64,000 nucleotides of DNA from Doryteuthis pealeii (GCA_023376005.1 CM042148.1:72853741-72917740), one strand, 5' to 3'. Numbered from the stretch's first letter, positions 21,656 through 32,076 are shown. The notes: a model not told the origin generated them from the letters alone. Numbers and translations are program-made.

Positions 21656-22086
21656 ATTGCACCTTTACAAACCTAATTTAGATATGAAATTAAAATATGT
21701 TCTTAAAGAAACATTAACATTTTTAGCCACAAACATATTCATGATAGAATAATACAACTCTCAATGTAAGAAATGAAATATGAAATAGTTACATCCCGGA
21801 TACACGTTGACAGCCCGGATATCACCAAACAGATTCAAAGGGAACATCAACATCTCAAATTGGACTTACTTCCTGTCGAAGAGAATGCGACGATTTTCTT
21901 TTCTTTATTAGAGAAGAGATGAGGTATTCAGATATATTGCAGTATAAATATATTTTCATGCTTCTTTCGATGCGGCCTTCAATTCTAAATAAATTTGATG
22001 TTTTTCAACACTTTTTACTTTATATTAGTTACACAAGCATGAATATGCACCCACCGTGTGTAAGTATTTACGTTTTAATGTAAAAA
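21656..22086. other. No gene seen
   Basis: AT-rich, no recognised feature. Confidence 0.35.
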
Positions 22087-22331
22087 GTAAGTAAAGTCGT
22101 CGGGGTGGTCTAAAGTCGGTATCAGCCAAACAGCAACGGAGTCTATCCCCTTTTCACTAGCGCTAAACCAAGGAGATTGTTTTGGCATCTTAGGTGGAGG
22201 GCTACACCTACCATCAGCTCATTGCTTTATCGCACATATCCCTGTGCTACTCATACACTGAGTTGGCGAGGGCCGGTATCGAACCAAGAACCTTGAGGTT
22301 CCTAGTCGAACACTCTACCGATTGAGCTACA
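22087..22331 (-). mobile_element. SINE-A copy, head end cut
   Basis: Minus-strand copy. It ends GATTGAGCTAC, where the last ~10 bp of the head are replaced by Helitron-type sequence. Confidence 0.75.
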
Positions 22332-22485
22332 AATTAGAAAGACTAATGAAATTAAATAAGAACACATATAAAAAGAATACATTTATTCTAATTATATTTT
22401 TATTTTTATTGGCTTAAAATCATTCATAGGATTTATTTTAATAAGTTGTAGAATAAATCAATAATATTAGAGATCAATAACACCA
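22332..22485 (-). mobile_element. Helitron internal fragment
   Basis: Matches the uninterrupted form of the 1861-2860 Helitron across its LINE insertion site (AAATTAGAAAGACTAATGAA then AATAAGAACACATATAAAAA), confirming the empty site. Confidence 0.55.
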
Positions 22486-22564
22486 TTGTGTGCGTGCGTG
22501 CGTGTGGGAGTAAGGCTTGAGAAGAAGGTGTGATAAAAATGAAGATAGAAAGTAAAAATAGATT

Positions 22565-22601
22565 GATATGTCAATCCTATTTTCCATATCATCTTCCTTA
22601 A

Positions 22602-22676
<75 letters not shown>

Positions 22677-22868
22677 TGTGTGTGTGTGTGTATGTATATA
22701 TAGTTTATTTTTCGTTGTCTTACATTTGGGTTTCGTTAAAGTGTTCTCGAATATGACATTTATTTCTCTCTCTTCCCGATCTTTTCTCCCCCCCCCTCTC
22801 TCTCTCTCTCTCTCTTCTTTCTTTCACTATCTGTCTCTGTGTCTTTTTCTCTGTCTTCCCCCCCTCTA

Positions 22869-22929
<61 letters not shown>

Positions 22930-22973
22930 TGAGGTTTGTCAATTTTATTTTCTATATCATTTTCCTTAATCTC

Positions 22974-23004
<31 letters not shown>

Positions 23005-23300
23005 AGTGTGTGTGGGCGTGTGTGTGTGTGTATGTGTGAGTGTGTGTGTGTATGTATATATAGTTTACTTACGTTTGGGTTTCGTTAAAGTGTTCTCGAA
23101 TATGAAATTTATTTCTCTCTCTTCCCTATATTTCTCTCTCTTCTCTCTCTCTCTCTTTCCCTCTCTCTTTTTCTCTGCCCCCTCTCTCTCTCTCTGTCTC
23201 TCCCCCCCTCTCCCTCTCTGTCTCTGTCTCTCTCTCTCTGTGTCTCTCTCTCTTTCTCTCTCTCTCTATATATATATATATGAGGTGAGATTTGAGAAAA
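22565..23300 (+). repeat. Tandem ~365-bp repeat, two units
   Basis: Each unit has TTCCTTAATCTCAT, (TA)n, (TG)n, GGGTTTCGTTAAAGTGTTCTCGAATATGA and (TC)n(TA)n in the same order; a third partial start follows at about 23330. All long frames here are microsatellite translations. Confidence 0.75.
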
Positions 23301-23374
23301 ACATAAGGTAAAAAAGAAGACTACGTAAAAAAGATATTTCAATCTTATTTTTCATACTGTCTTACATTTTTCCA

Positions 23375-23378
<4 letters not shown>

Positions 23379-23429
<51 letters not shown>
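23379..23429. repeat. (AT)n microsatellite
   Basis: Pure run. Confidence 0.9.
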
Positions 23430-23431
<2 letters not shown>

Positions 23432-23937
23432 GGGGGAGGTGTGAATATATACAAACTTGTACAGATATTGATAAGTAGAAAGTAAAAAAAGTAAGCAATT
23501 GAAATAAAGAAATTCCTTGAAAAACTTAACGGACAAGAAATATAATAAAGTTATTTGCTATCGGGTTAGAATGTGATTATTACCAAGAGATTTCAATAAG
23601 ATCTAATCCTATTGTCAGCAATCAACTGAAGAATTAATAACTTGGCGAACATGCTTTCACTGTGTCTATGCATGTGTACGAGCGTACGCACGCATCCGGG
23701 TACTACAACTTATTTGCATGTCTACGAAATAACTACCTGTTTTGTTGTCGTTGTTGTTGTTGTTGATGATTGTTATTGTTGTTGTTGTTTTGTGATTTTT
23801 CATTTGTCCAGTAGATCTCGGTATGACACATATGCAAATGATATGTGTTTGGGTATGAACAAACTCGGAAGTCTAAAGAACGTTCTTATTTCTTGAGTTG
23901 TCTCTCTGTGAGATAAGGACTAAAGTGCTTGATTAGC
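23430..23937. other. No gene seen; (GTT)n at ~23745-23790
   Basis: A GTT/GTTATT triplet run lies inside otherwise unassigned sequence. Confidence 0.4.
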
Positions 23938-24137
23938 AGATACTTTCCTTCCCTCTTCTAGACCGGCTGCCCTACTAAGGTTAAAGAACCCGGTCTGACC
24001 TACTATTTCCCCATAGCTCGAGGGAGAATACTTGAATTCATATTTTTCCCATGACTATTATCACTATCTGAAACTAGCCTCGTCCAGGATTTGAACTCGT
24101 CTGACCGTTTTCATTTCCTATTCCACAAACCATCACA
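23938..24137 (-). mobile_element. SINE-B copy, tail truncated
   Basis: Body TTCCCTCTTCTAGACCGGCT through head GGTGTGATGG. Confidence 0.65.
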
Positions 24138-24139
24138 CC

Positions 24140-24214
<75 letters not shown>
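24138..24214. repeat. (AT)n(GT)n microsatellite
   Basis: Separates a SINE-B from a hammerhead half-element. Confidence 0.9.
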
Positions 24215-24221
<7 letters not shown>

Positions 24222-24224
24222 AGA

Positions 24225-24415
24225 AAAAGGTGACTTGCCGGTGAAGAAGGTCACAATGGTTAATTGATGCAAAATTTATCCCGTAACGAACCGTTTATCG
24301 CGAAAGACACACACGTGCAACCGACTGCAATTAATAAATATCTTGATTAATCCAGTGGATTTAACCCTGATGATCCTTATAGTGAAACTCGAGTAGCTTA
24401 TTACTTGTATCTGTA
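24225..24415 (+). mobile_element. Half foldback element with one hammerhead
   Basis: GACTTGCCGGTGAAGAAGGT, then the CGAACCGTTTATCGCGAAAG loop region and one arm of the 30246 family. The opposite arm is missing. Ends at (AT)n. Confidence 0.6.
24363..24399 (+). ncRNA. Hammerhead ribozyme motif
   Basis: AACC / CTGATGA / short stem II (TCC...AGT, one mispair) / GAAA / CTCGAG / TA / GCTT. The core is canonical; stem I has a mismatch (GCTT instead of GGTT). Confidence 0.5.
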
Positions 24416-24418
24416 TTA

Positions 24419-24419
<1 letters not shown>

Positions 24420-24497
<78 letters not shown>

Positions 24498-24545
24498 TAG
24501 ACAGAGACTCAGACACAGACAGATAGACAGACAGACAGACAGAGA
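24420..24545. repeat. (AT)n(GA)n(GACA)n compound microsatellite
   Basis: AT, GA then ACAG tetranucleotides. Confidence 0.9.
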
Positions 24546-24647
24546 TAAATATTATCAAATATTTCCAGGATAGTATCTATGCAAAATTGAGAACTCAAGC
24601 GAACATATAAATCTTACATACATACAGACACACGCGCACACACAGAC

Positions 24648-24685
<38 letters not shown>

Positions 24686-25424
24686 TCGCACATGCGTATA
24701 AATATATATCTTTATCCATATTTATAAACATATATGCACATATATTCTTTAATTTTGTTAGTCATTTTGTTTAATGGCATGTCAACCCTTGAGAGCTATT
24801 TAATGCCAAATCTTGCTTTCGTTTTTGTATTTCTGATAGCGTTAATATAGAATAATTAGATGTGGAAAAATGGTCAAATCCAACATTTTAGTTACACGTA
24901 ATATGATTGTGGAATCTGAATGACGTGTAAAAGACTGACCTGCTGGCTTCCGATTAGTTGAAAAGTGCTAATAGAGTAAAGAGTGAAAGGGAGATAGTGA
25001 GAGGAGTGAGTCTTGCCGAAGTTTTTTGAGGAGACGGACGGAAGAGTTGACTGAGTATTTCAAAAGAACAGACATAAGATGAGTGTCTGTTCTCCAAGGC
25101 ATTTTACTTTGATTAAAATAAAATAAAATAAGATGAGCTCTGAGAAAAACAACAACGACTTGTGTTCGTTGTTAATAACGGTCAACCGACGGAAGTACAT
25201 CCCAAGGAGGTCCCTAGTAATTCCGGACGCGAAGGTCGGAGAAAATGCCAGCCCAACAATAGACCCAGCTCCTCCGATCCAGAATAGCAGATATGAAGAA
25301 TGACAGATTCCACAGATTCATATAAGTATAGAAATGACACACTCATTCAAATCGACGCTACGTCACATATTCAATTTGTTTTCTAATGACAACCTTCAAC
25401 TCCTTAAATGATTCCACTATGTAA
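24546..25424. other. No gene seen; (CA)n and LINE-type tail
   Basis: (CA)n at about 24640-24675. Minus-strand tail GGCATTAAATAG...GCCATTAAAC at 24755-24815. The rest is unassigned. Confidence 0.4.
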
Positions 25425-25626
25425 CCCCAATACTCTTGGGAAAGGTATGAATCCAACAATTCTCCCTCCATTTATATCCGATAGTAAGGGCAGACTGGGT
25501 TCTTTGACCCTGGTTAGACAGCCAGTCTAGCAGAAGCAAAACTCTGAATTCAGACCTTTTAAACTCTGCTAGAGAAAATGACCTTATGTAACACCCCCAT
25601 CGTATGGAGGGGTTGGTAAATATATA
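25425..25626 (+). mobile_element. SINE-B copy, head missing
   Basis: Starts at ACTCTTGGGAAAGGTATGAA and runs to the tail GGGGTTGGTAAATATATA. It is followed directly by another SINE-B head piece (25627-25697). Confidence 0.7.
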
Positions 25627-25697
25627 TGTGGAAATGGACATGGTGAGACAAATTCAAATCCTGGACAAGGTTGTTGGCATTTCACATAGCGCTAATA
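25627..25697 (+). mobile_element. SINE-B head fragment
   Basis: CAAATTCAAATCCTGGACAA, then ACATAGCGCTAATACC. Cut by the LTR-like element. Confidence 0.6.
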
Positions 25698-26133
25698 CCT
25701 GTAATTCTGCGGGGGCGAGAATACAAAGAACCCAAATGGAAAGTTACAGACCGTTGGGGAACTTTGTCCCAGAGGCGGGAAAACCGCAAATCACGGGAAG
25801 TCACGTGAGATCTTGTTAGATCCTCAGTTCCAGTCAGGATGTTAAGTAAGAGAGACGTAACTTGCTTTAGCTAGACTCGTCATCGCGCAATGTGTTAGTA
25901 AGAAAAGTTAGTTAAGCAAATAAAAAGTTTTAAAAAGCAGCATGCGTTGTTAAATGATTGTGCATGCCTTAGCTAGAAAGCCCGGCCAAGCAAGAAATGG
26001 ACCGACAAGAAAGCCCAGACAAGACAAGAAGTAGTATCCATAACGAGAAAGAATAGAAGACGTCTAGGCGATCACAAATGGCCAAAGAAGAAAGAAAGTG
26101 ACAAGTATGTTATGCATATATGGGTATATAACA
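25698..26133 (-). mobile_element. Second LTR-like family, minus strand
   Basis: Minus strand starts TGTTATATACCC at 26133, like the copy at 62278, and ends in CAGAATTACAG, as in the first LTR family. TTTATTTGCTTAAC holds the A/T-rich signal region. No pol genes. Confidence 0.4.
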
Positions 26134-26580
26134 CGAGTTTTCATTTCAGATAAAGCTAATTTCTGACTTGATGTAGGTGGGTATTGATTCCTTGCCCGGT
26201 TCCCCCCATATTTACTGTTCCATAAATAGTTCTGTATATTTTCACCAACTGAGGTTCGATTAACAGAATGTCGATGTATACAGTCGTCCTTTTTATATAG
26301 TCTGAGGAAGGCCGCAGAATGTATTTACCGATACGCCTTATTGATGACAGCATAGATGAAGACAATTCGAAGGTTATATTTTTGTGTCGTATTCAAAGAC
26401 ACACTTGTACAAATGGACACACAGATAGACGTGTGTGTCCGTACCTGTGAAAAAATAAATAATATAAAATAACGTTCAATGTGATACGAGCCAAAAGGGA
26501 TTTATTCTTCGGATTCGTATTTTCTAAAATATGAAATAAAGTCATGAGGTTTTTTTAACATGAAAGAAAAGGATAGATAG
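26134..26580. other. No gene seen
   Basis: A TCTGAGGAAGGCCGCAG stretch resembles PLE terminal sequence, but no complete motif is found. Confidence 0.35.
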
Positions 26581-26852
26581 ATAGATAGATAGATTGATAG
26601 ATGGTGAGAGAAGGGAAGAGAAGCAACGAAAGAAAAGAAAAAGAAAAAGAAAATAATACAACAACAAAAAAAAGAATTGATAGAGACGGAAATTTCCAAT
26701 TATTAAGGTATTTACAGGGAACAGAATGGATCCAATTGGTGAACAGTTTTCTTCCGTTTTTGAAATTACAACCTCCTTTGATACCAGTTTTTCCGACCGA
26801 GAGCAGAAGAAGAAAGAACGACCCTCATGAATGCCAGGCGCGGGAAACCTCA

Positions 26853-27023
26853 TCCAATATGGCCGACGTGAGAAATGGTGCGCTCAGCCGTGGCTTGATA
26901 CAATTGCGGGCGCAGCCAATACGAAGACGAGGATGTCGGACGCTGCAATCGGCGTTCGGCTTAGTCGATACTCTTCAATGGACGGCTCCAGCCGAGCGAA
27001 ACACGGACGCTAGATTGAATTAA
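26853..27023 (+). CDS. Candidate exon / CpG-rich block (MADVRNG...)
   Basis: An ATG in an AATATGGCCGACG context (YY1-like) opens a 54-codon frame of ordinary composition ending in TAA. The block is richer in CpG than its neighbours and not an obvious repeat. It could be a first exon with 5' UTR, or neither. No homologue is recognised. Confidence 0.2.
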   Translation, partial: SNMADVRNGALSRGLIQLRAQPIRRRGCRTLQSAFGLVDTLQWTAPAERNTDARLN

Positions 27024-27277
27024 AGAACTAATTTCATTTATTTTGGCACGATTCTTTAAGATTTCCTCTTCTTGTTGATGTTTTGGTCACCGTTGTTGTT
27101 ATTGTTGTTGTTGGGGACTTCTCCCATTATATTTTTCGACTTCGTTTTTTACTTTATTTCGACTTTATTATCTTGTCCTTTTATTTTCTTATTTAATTTT
27201 GTAGATAATTTTTTTTCTTCTTTTTTGAATTTTTCGCTTTTTCTGTGTTCATGGGGTTTTCTAATTTTAGCTCTATT

Positions 27278-27278
<1 letters not shown>

Positions 27279-27346
<68 letters not shown>
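27279..27346. repeat. (TA)n(TG)n microsatellite
   Basis: A long frame that spans it is artefactual. Confidence 0.9.
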
Positions 27347-27348
<2 letters not shown>

Positions 27349-27521
27349 TGTGTAACCCAAAAGATCGGAGAATTCAAGGTGCGAATTCATTTCCTCAGAG
27401 AGTGAAAAAAAATTGTCAGAAAATGAAGTTATTCAATCCCGAATCGAGAGATTTTGAGAAACGAAAGAAATATGTCACGAGATATGGAGTATGTTTGGAA
27501 ATATCTATTGAACCTTTGGGA

Positions 27522-27526
<5 letters not shown>

Positions 27527-27590
<64 letters not shown>
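27527..27590. repeat. (TA)n(TG)n microsatellite
   Basis: Second tract of identical design 250 bp later. Confidence 0.9.
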
Positions 27591-27592
<2 letters not shown>

Positions 27593-27980
27593 GAAGTGTG
27601 TGAGTATACTTTTGGTAGAATCTAATAAGATATACGCTACCATTAACACATATCTGTTACCATTGGCTTCAAAGCCCCTAATCATCAAGACAAAACACAC
27701 CGGCTTTATTAATTCTAATAATTTTCTGCATATGTTAATTCTCACGTTAAGTAAATGTGGTGGGTGAACCAAATAATTTTCCTGTTTCTGGATTAGTTAT
27801 TCGTGGTTGTGTCTGTTATGTATGTAATTTTGTATTTAAAATATGCTATCATATAGGGCCTTGTTGCAGTTAAGAGCTGCTTTGTTTGTTTATTTAATTA
27901 CATAGTATATCTTATCAAATAAATGTTGCTTTTACACCTGTAATCGAGAACTTTATTTTCCTTTCTCCGATATAAAAATA

Positions 27981-28012
<32 letters not shown>

Positions 28013-28152
28013 CTGTGTGTGTTATAATATTTCGCGTCGGTTTATTAACGGAGCTTCATCAGAATTTTATATTTTATCCGTTTTTATTCTTCAACTTTTA
28101 ATTACATTTTGTTTGGTTTTACCCAATCTGTTATTTCCTCATATCTATCTAT

Positions 28153-28153
<1 letters not shown>
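27591..28153. other. PLE-like 3' sequence, no intact gene
   Basis: ATTAATTCTAATAATTTTCT and GTATGTAATTTTGTATTTAA segments look like PLE-adjacent DNA, including an (AT)n at 27982-28011 and a hammerhead-like but unconvincing minus-strand motif at 28029-28062. Confidence 0.3.

Positions 28154-28245
<92 letters not shown>
28154..28245. repeat. (CT)n(TA)n microsatellite
   Basis: CT run followed by TA run. Confidence 0.9.
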
Positions 28246-28250
<5 letters not shown>

Positions 28251-28499
28251 AGTTTCTTAGGAGTACACAATTTAATGAGGCTACGTAAAAGCATATATAT
28301 CGTTAGAGAGGAAAATTTCTTAAAAGAAAATGAGGGTACCCTTATAAATAGATATTAAATTTAAGTAATATAATTCTTTTTTCGATCAATTCTCATCGGA
28401 GAAATACATTGATAGATGTTTGAACGAATGTTGGAATTATTGTTGAAAAAGTACTTTTTTTTTCTTTCCTTTCAACTGGAAGGAGGAATTAGAGAATTA

Positions 28500-28903
28500 C
28501 GAACCGTCCGGAGGGGTTCGAAAGTTCCTGGTTCCACCACACAAAAGGTTGAGGCTTGAGGTATCAAAAAGAAGCAATTTGTGGAATAGTTTTTGTGTAC
28601 ACAAAATTGGCTGGATTCTGGAGATGTACAGAGACTCAAATACTTTGAGCTGAAGTTCACTGCTGGAACCACTAAAGAATGGGAAAACATGGGTGGCTGG
28701 TATGCCCGAGCGCATGTGGGGTTACTTAATAAGTGCTGTACAATAGTAGAGGAAGAGTTTTTATCGGCCGTGGTAGGACAGTCCAAATTACCAGAACGAA
28801 TATTGTAGGGTATCTGTTGTCTAATTCTGGATTCCAATCTCAGGGTGGTTCGACCAACGTAGCAAATTTCACATTTGCAGATATATTTGTAAACAAATTC
28901 AGC

Positions 28904-28906
<3 letters not shown>
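28500..28906 (-). pseudogene. PLE GIY-YIG nuclease domain, frameshifted
   Basis: Minus strand: FVYKYICKCEICYVGRTTLR (Cys-rich lead-in and GIY-YIG-like CYVGRT), a basic LESRIRQ helix, then SSSTIVQHLL. The frame then shifts by one to give LKVFESLYISRIQPILC, where the E of the FE(S/A)LYI motif is the expected catalytic glutamate. The C-terminal region ends near 28545. The RT part of the PLE is missing, and (AT)n abuts the 5' side. Confidence 0.65.

Positions 28907-28960
<54 letters not shown>
28907..28960. repeat. (AT)n microsatellite
   Basis: Replaces the expected upstream PLE RT sequence. Confidence 0.9.
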
Positions 28961-28963
<3 letters not shown>

Positions 28964-29024
28964 CAATGAGAAATCAAAACAAATAAAAGTTTTTGCTTTT
29001 ATTTATTTAATTACGGGAACGGTA

Positions 29025-29065
29025 TTACAACCAGCGGTTTCTTGCTGAAAGCATTCATCAGGTAA
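29025..29065 (-). ncRNA. Hammerhead ribozyme motif
   Basis: Minus strand: stem I TTAC/GTAA, core CTGATGA, stem II TGC/GCA (with an A-A closing mismatch), GAAA, stem III CC/GG around GCT, then TT. The core is canonical; cleavage would follow GUU, a slower triplet. Same subfamily as 40186-40226. Confidence 0.55.
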
Positions 29066-29101
29066 GACGAAACGGTTCCTTTGAAAATGACAGAAATTGT
29101 G

Positions 29102-29105
<4 letters not shown>

Positions 29106-29177
<72 letters not shown>

Positions 29178-29183
29178 TAGATA
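29106..29183. repeat. (AT)n(AG)n(GATA)n microsatellite
   Basis: Compound run. Confidence 0.9.
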
Positions 29184-29198
29184 TAGATATAGATATGA

Positions 29199-29292
29199 GC
29201 TGAATTTGTTCTTTAATGCATACGGTATTAAACAAAACTGACATCTCGTGTCTGACGGGTTTCTTTTCAATCCTTTCAAGGTTTCGGGTCAA
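29199..29292 (-). pseudogene. PLE 3'-terminal fragment
   Basis: Minus translation includes RHEMSVLFNTVCIKEQIQ, alignable with fragments at 37400-37440 and 41340-41410 (…LFNNICLQEKMLPKYT). It is a shared end piece that always stops at a microsatellite. Confidence 0.4.
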
Positions 29293-29299
29293 TTTCTTA

Positions 29300-29688
29300 A
29301 TATCAGGGTGGAATCTGTTGATTAGAACACCAAAATGGTAATTCCTAGTACTTTTGGCTCAGGGGTGGATGCAATTGTGTGTGTTCCTGGTTATATTCAA
29401 ACACGGGGTGTGGTTAAACGATCAAGTAGTCGTGGGAGTAAGTAGGAGGGGGAAATCACATAAATTATATGAAAGGGTGTGCGGATTGGGAGGAGTTTAT
29501 TCAGCAGGAGATGAATTATAAACATTTTAGAATGTGGTTGATAAGTTCAAAATTAATCTCATTAAAAAGTGGCTTTATTTTCCTTAATGTATAAGGCTTC
29601 AAGAATTTGGAGTTTTTTTTTTGTTGATTTCCTGGTGTAATATGCGTGTTTTCGGTGAGAATTTGACGCTAATTAGAATGGGATATAT

Positions 29689-29694
<6 letters not shown>
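29300..29694. other. No gene seen
   Basis: No recognised feature. Confidence 0.35.

Positions 29695-29756
<62 letters not shown>
29695..29756. repeat. (TA)n microsatellite
   Basis: Pure run, ~62 bp. Confidence 0.9.
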
Positions 29757-29762
<6 letters not shown>

Positions 29763-29932
29763 TGAGCTTTCTTAATGATAAAAATGCTAATAATTTTAAA
29801 AAATAAAATCTATTTTATTTTTAACATAAAATACCCATTTTTAAAAATTATTTGAAAATTCCGGTACTGATCGAGAGCGTTCTGTGCCTCGTGATTAATA
29901 TATATATTTATTTCGTTTTTCCGTTTACAATG

Positions 29933-29980
29933 TTGCTTTGATAAAGACTGCATATGGTCGAAACAGATTTCTGTCAGCAA
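29933..29980 (+). ncRNA. Hammerhead-like fold with altered core
   Basis: Stem I TTGCT/AGCAA, stem II GAC/GTC, GAAA, stem III CAGA/TCTG with TT loop and TC before stem I are all intact. The core reads TTGATAA instead of CTGANGA (positions 3 and 8 changed), so it should be inactive. Confidence 0.4.
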
Positions 29981-30047
29981 AATTTAAACATCTTGTTTTT
30001 TTCTACAAAACCTTCTATACATATTGTCGGATTCATATCCATTTTAC

Positions 30048-30054
<7 letters not shown>

Positions 30055-30094
<40 letters not shown>
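30055..30094. repeat. (AT)n microsatellite
   Basis: Left border of two fused hammerhead elements. Confidence 0.9.
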
Positions 30095-30098
<4 letters not shown>

Positions 30099-30190
30099 GA
30101 ATAAAAAAGGCCTTAAATACCATGGGTATCGTGGTTATGGACCATTTCAACTCGTGGGTATCTAGGGCCCACGAGCTTCTTCAGACCACG
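30095..30190 (-). mobile_element. Half foldback element of the 5484 family
   Basis: TTTGTGAATAAAAAAGGCCT start and one arm. It joins directly to the next foldback element at about 30187 without a second arm. Confidence 0.6.
30130..30190 (-). ncRNA. Hammerhead ribozyme motif, long stem II
   Basis: Minus strand: stem I CGTGGT/ACCACG (6 bp perfect), core CTGAAGA, stem II CTCGTGGG/CCCACGAG (8 bp perfect), GAAA, stem III TGG/CCA with one-base loop, TA. Relative to 5596-5657 the stem I pair G-U is G-C and the stem II bulge is gone. Confidence 0.6.
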
Positions 30191-30267
30191 GTTAGCAGCG
30201 ATATAACAAATAAAAAGTGCTCAATACGTTAGCAGTGCAAATTTATTGTAATACAGGTACAAGTGAT

Positions 30268-30304
30268 AACCTACTCGAGTTTCACCATACGGATCTTCAG
30301 GGTT
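30268..30304 (-). ncRNA. Hammerhead ribozyme motif
   Basis: Minus strand: AACC / CTGAAGA / TCC..GGT-type stem II with one change (CGTATGGT) / GAAA / CTCGAG / TA / GGTT. Core intact. Confidence 0.5.
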
Positions 30305-30425
30305 AAATACACTGGATTAATCAAGATATTGATTAATTGCAGTCGATAACGAACCGTTTATCGCGAAAGACACACACGTTTAATCGACTGCAATTAATCA
30401 ATATCTTGATTAATCCAGTGGATTT

Positions 30426-30462
30426 AACCCTGAAGATCCTTATGGTGAAAATCGAGTAGGTT
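30426..30462 (+). ncRNA. Hammerhead ribozyme motif, inverted partner
   Basis: AACC / CTGAAGA / TCC...GGT / GAAA / ATCGAG (one change in the palindromic stem III) / TA / GGTT. Confidence 0.5.
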
Positions 30463-30646
30463 ATCACTTGTACCTGTATTACAATATATATATATATATA
30501 TAGTATTATAGTGTGTAATACTAAATCCTCTCTACTAACGTATGAAGCACTGACATATCCGATTAATACTTGTACCAACCAAATTTTGAGATTAACCCAA
30601 TATCTTTTACCGGTAAGTCATTACCTTCTTATATACATATATATAT

Positions 30647-30888
30647 AGCTGTCGGTATAGCGTTCGGCTAGGAATCCCAAGTTTCCTGGTTCGATACCGG
30701 CCCTCGCCAACTCAGCGTATGAGTAGCACAGTTATCTGTGCGGTAAAGTAAGGAGCTGATGGTAGGTGTGGCGTTACGCCTCAGAAGCTAAAATAATGTC
30801 CTTGGTCTAGCGCTAGTAAAAAGGGGATAGACTCCCTAGCTGTCTGGCTGATACCGACATTAGGCCGCCACAACAACTTTACTTTATA
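30647..30888 (+). mobile_element. SINE-A copy, 5' end cut
   Basis: Begins inside box A (GTCGGTATAGCGTTCGGC) after (TA)n, and is complete to the CCGCCACAACAACTTTACTT tail. Confidence 0.75.
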
Positions 30889-31067
30889 TATATATATAAG
30901 TAAAGAAATAGAGAAGAGAAAGAAACTTAGAGATTTAGCATTATAGTCTATTTCAAGGAGCTCTTTGGCTCTAACATTAAGAGCACAGATTGAGCTCTCA
31001 AACTGCGACAGATTTTTTTAAATAAAACTCTTGTGTCGTAAGGAAGATTTCTTCTCAGGACGTTTGG

Positions 31068-31070
<3 letters not shown>

Positions 31071-31120
<50 letters not shown>
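31071..31120. repeat. (AT)n microsatellite
   Basis: Pure run. Confidence 0.9.
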
Positions 31121-31124
<4 letters not shown>

Positions 31125-31450
31125 TTACTTTGGTCATGATCATTGGTATGTTCTTGGCATCATCCAGGGTTTTTCCTGTCAACCTTGGAGCGACTATTGA
31201 TTTCAAACCCTGTCATTTAATATATCCGTCCAAAATGTCTTAAAAGTTCGTGGTCACTGGCACTTGAAATTGCTTTGGGACGCTTTTGTAGCGTTTTTGA
31301 CTTTACCGACATTAAACTCCTCTAACGAGACTATAGAATATGAATACATAAGATCGCCTTCACACTCTGTCCTTGGACTTAGAATATACTGACTGTATCC
31401 CCTACACAGTGGTAAGATTCTCCCACAAAATGGTATGTACTGAGTATATA

Positions 31451-31456
<6 letters not shown>
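31121..31456. other. rep-C scrap, no gene
   Basis: GAATATACTGACTG...GTGGTAAGATTCTCCC (31380-31432) matches the head of rep-C at 54160. The rest is unassigned. Confidence 0.4.
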
Positions 31457-31493
<37 letters not shown>

Positions 31494-31497
<4 letters not shown>

Positions 31498-31732
31498 TTA
31501 GGGGGTTGATTTAGAAGGCTATCACAATGCAGTTTGGAATAAATAAAATATGGAAGAAATGCCATAGTTGTACTGCTTCAGTTCAATTCTTTTGATAAAG
31601 AGGTATTACCTCGAAAATTCAAGAAAGAATAAAAATACAGGTCAACACACAACACCATTGTTACCGTATTATTATTTTTTATTTATTCCAAACTGCATTG
31701 TGATAGCCTTCTAAATCAACCTCCTAACCAAT
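31494..31732. mobile_element. Foldback element with ~57-bp arms
   Basis: TTGGTTAGGGGGTTGATTTA at 31495 is mirrored at 31731. The 120-bp centre contains a hammerhead-like fold. (AT)n on the left. Confidence 0.65.
31587..31625 (+). ncRNA. Hammerhead-like fold with altered core
   Basis: Stem I TTCTT/AAGAA, core TTGATAA (same two changes as at 29933), stem II GAGG/CCTC around TATTA, GAAA, a two-base stem III AT, then TC. Confidence 0.35.
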
Positions 31733-31766
31733 ACATACACAATGCTTCAAGCAAATTATGAAATCT

Positions 31767-31769
<3 letters not shown>

Positions 31770-31815
<46 letters not shown>
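31770..31815. repeat. (TA)n microsatellite
   Basis: Pure run before a SINE-B. Confidence 0.9.
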
Positions 31816-31818
<3 letters not shown>

Positions 31819-31821
31819 ATC

Positions 31822-32076
31822 CCCTCTACACAAGCAGGATGCAACATAAAGTCATTTCTTCAGCGGAGTTCAACAGGTTTGAATTCAGAGTTTTCCTTCT
31901 CTTAGACGGGTTATTTAGCCAAGGTTAAAGAGCCTATAGTTAGAGAGAGAGTATTGGGTTCATACCTTTCCCAAGGGTATTATCCCAATGTGAAATGAAA
32001 ACTGCCTCGTCCCAGATTTGAACTCGGGTCGACGAGTCCATTTCTTACGTCTTTAACCATCACACGCGCTTCCTGG
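31822..32076 (-). mobile_element. SINE-B copy
   Basis: Nearly full length, with a ~30-bp internal deletion around AGCCTATAGTTAGAGAGA. Confidence 0.75.

Larger units (their letters stand above)
30246..30484. mobile_element. Foldback element with two head-to-head hammerheads
   Basis: Arms 30246-30347 and 30383-30484 (~102 bp) around a 35-bp loop (CGAACCGTTTATCGCGAAAG). Full version of the 4377 family. It is bounded on the right by (TA)n. Confidence 0.7.

Noticed and set aside
23006..23311. Signal-peptide-like hydrophobic small proteins
   Set aside because: Microsatellite translation in a tandem repeat.
26290..26340. TCTGAGGAAGGCCGCAG stretch resembling a hammerhead core
   Set aside because: No GAAA and no closing stems follow.
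26601..27023. Full 140-codon frame as one protein
   Set aside because: The first half is purine-biased simple sequence; only the part after 26859 has ordinary composition, kept as a weak exon candidate.
27072..27593. 173-codon open frame
   Set aside because: Contains two (TA)n(TG)n tracts translated as IYIY/CVCV; no domain.
28029..28062. CTGATGA ... GAAA on the minus strand resembling a hammerhead
   Set aside because: Stem II can only be drawn with a mismatch and a bulge, and no stem I forms between the flanks.
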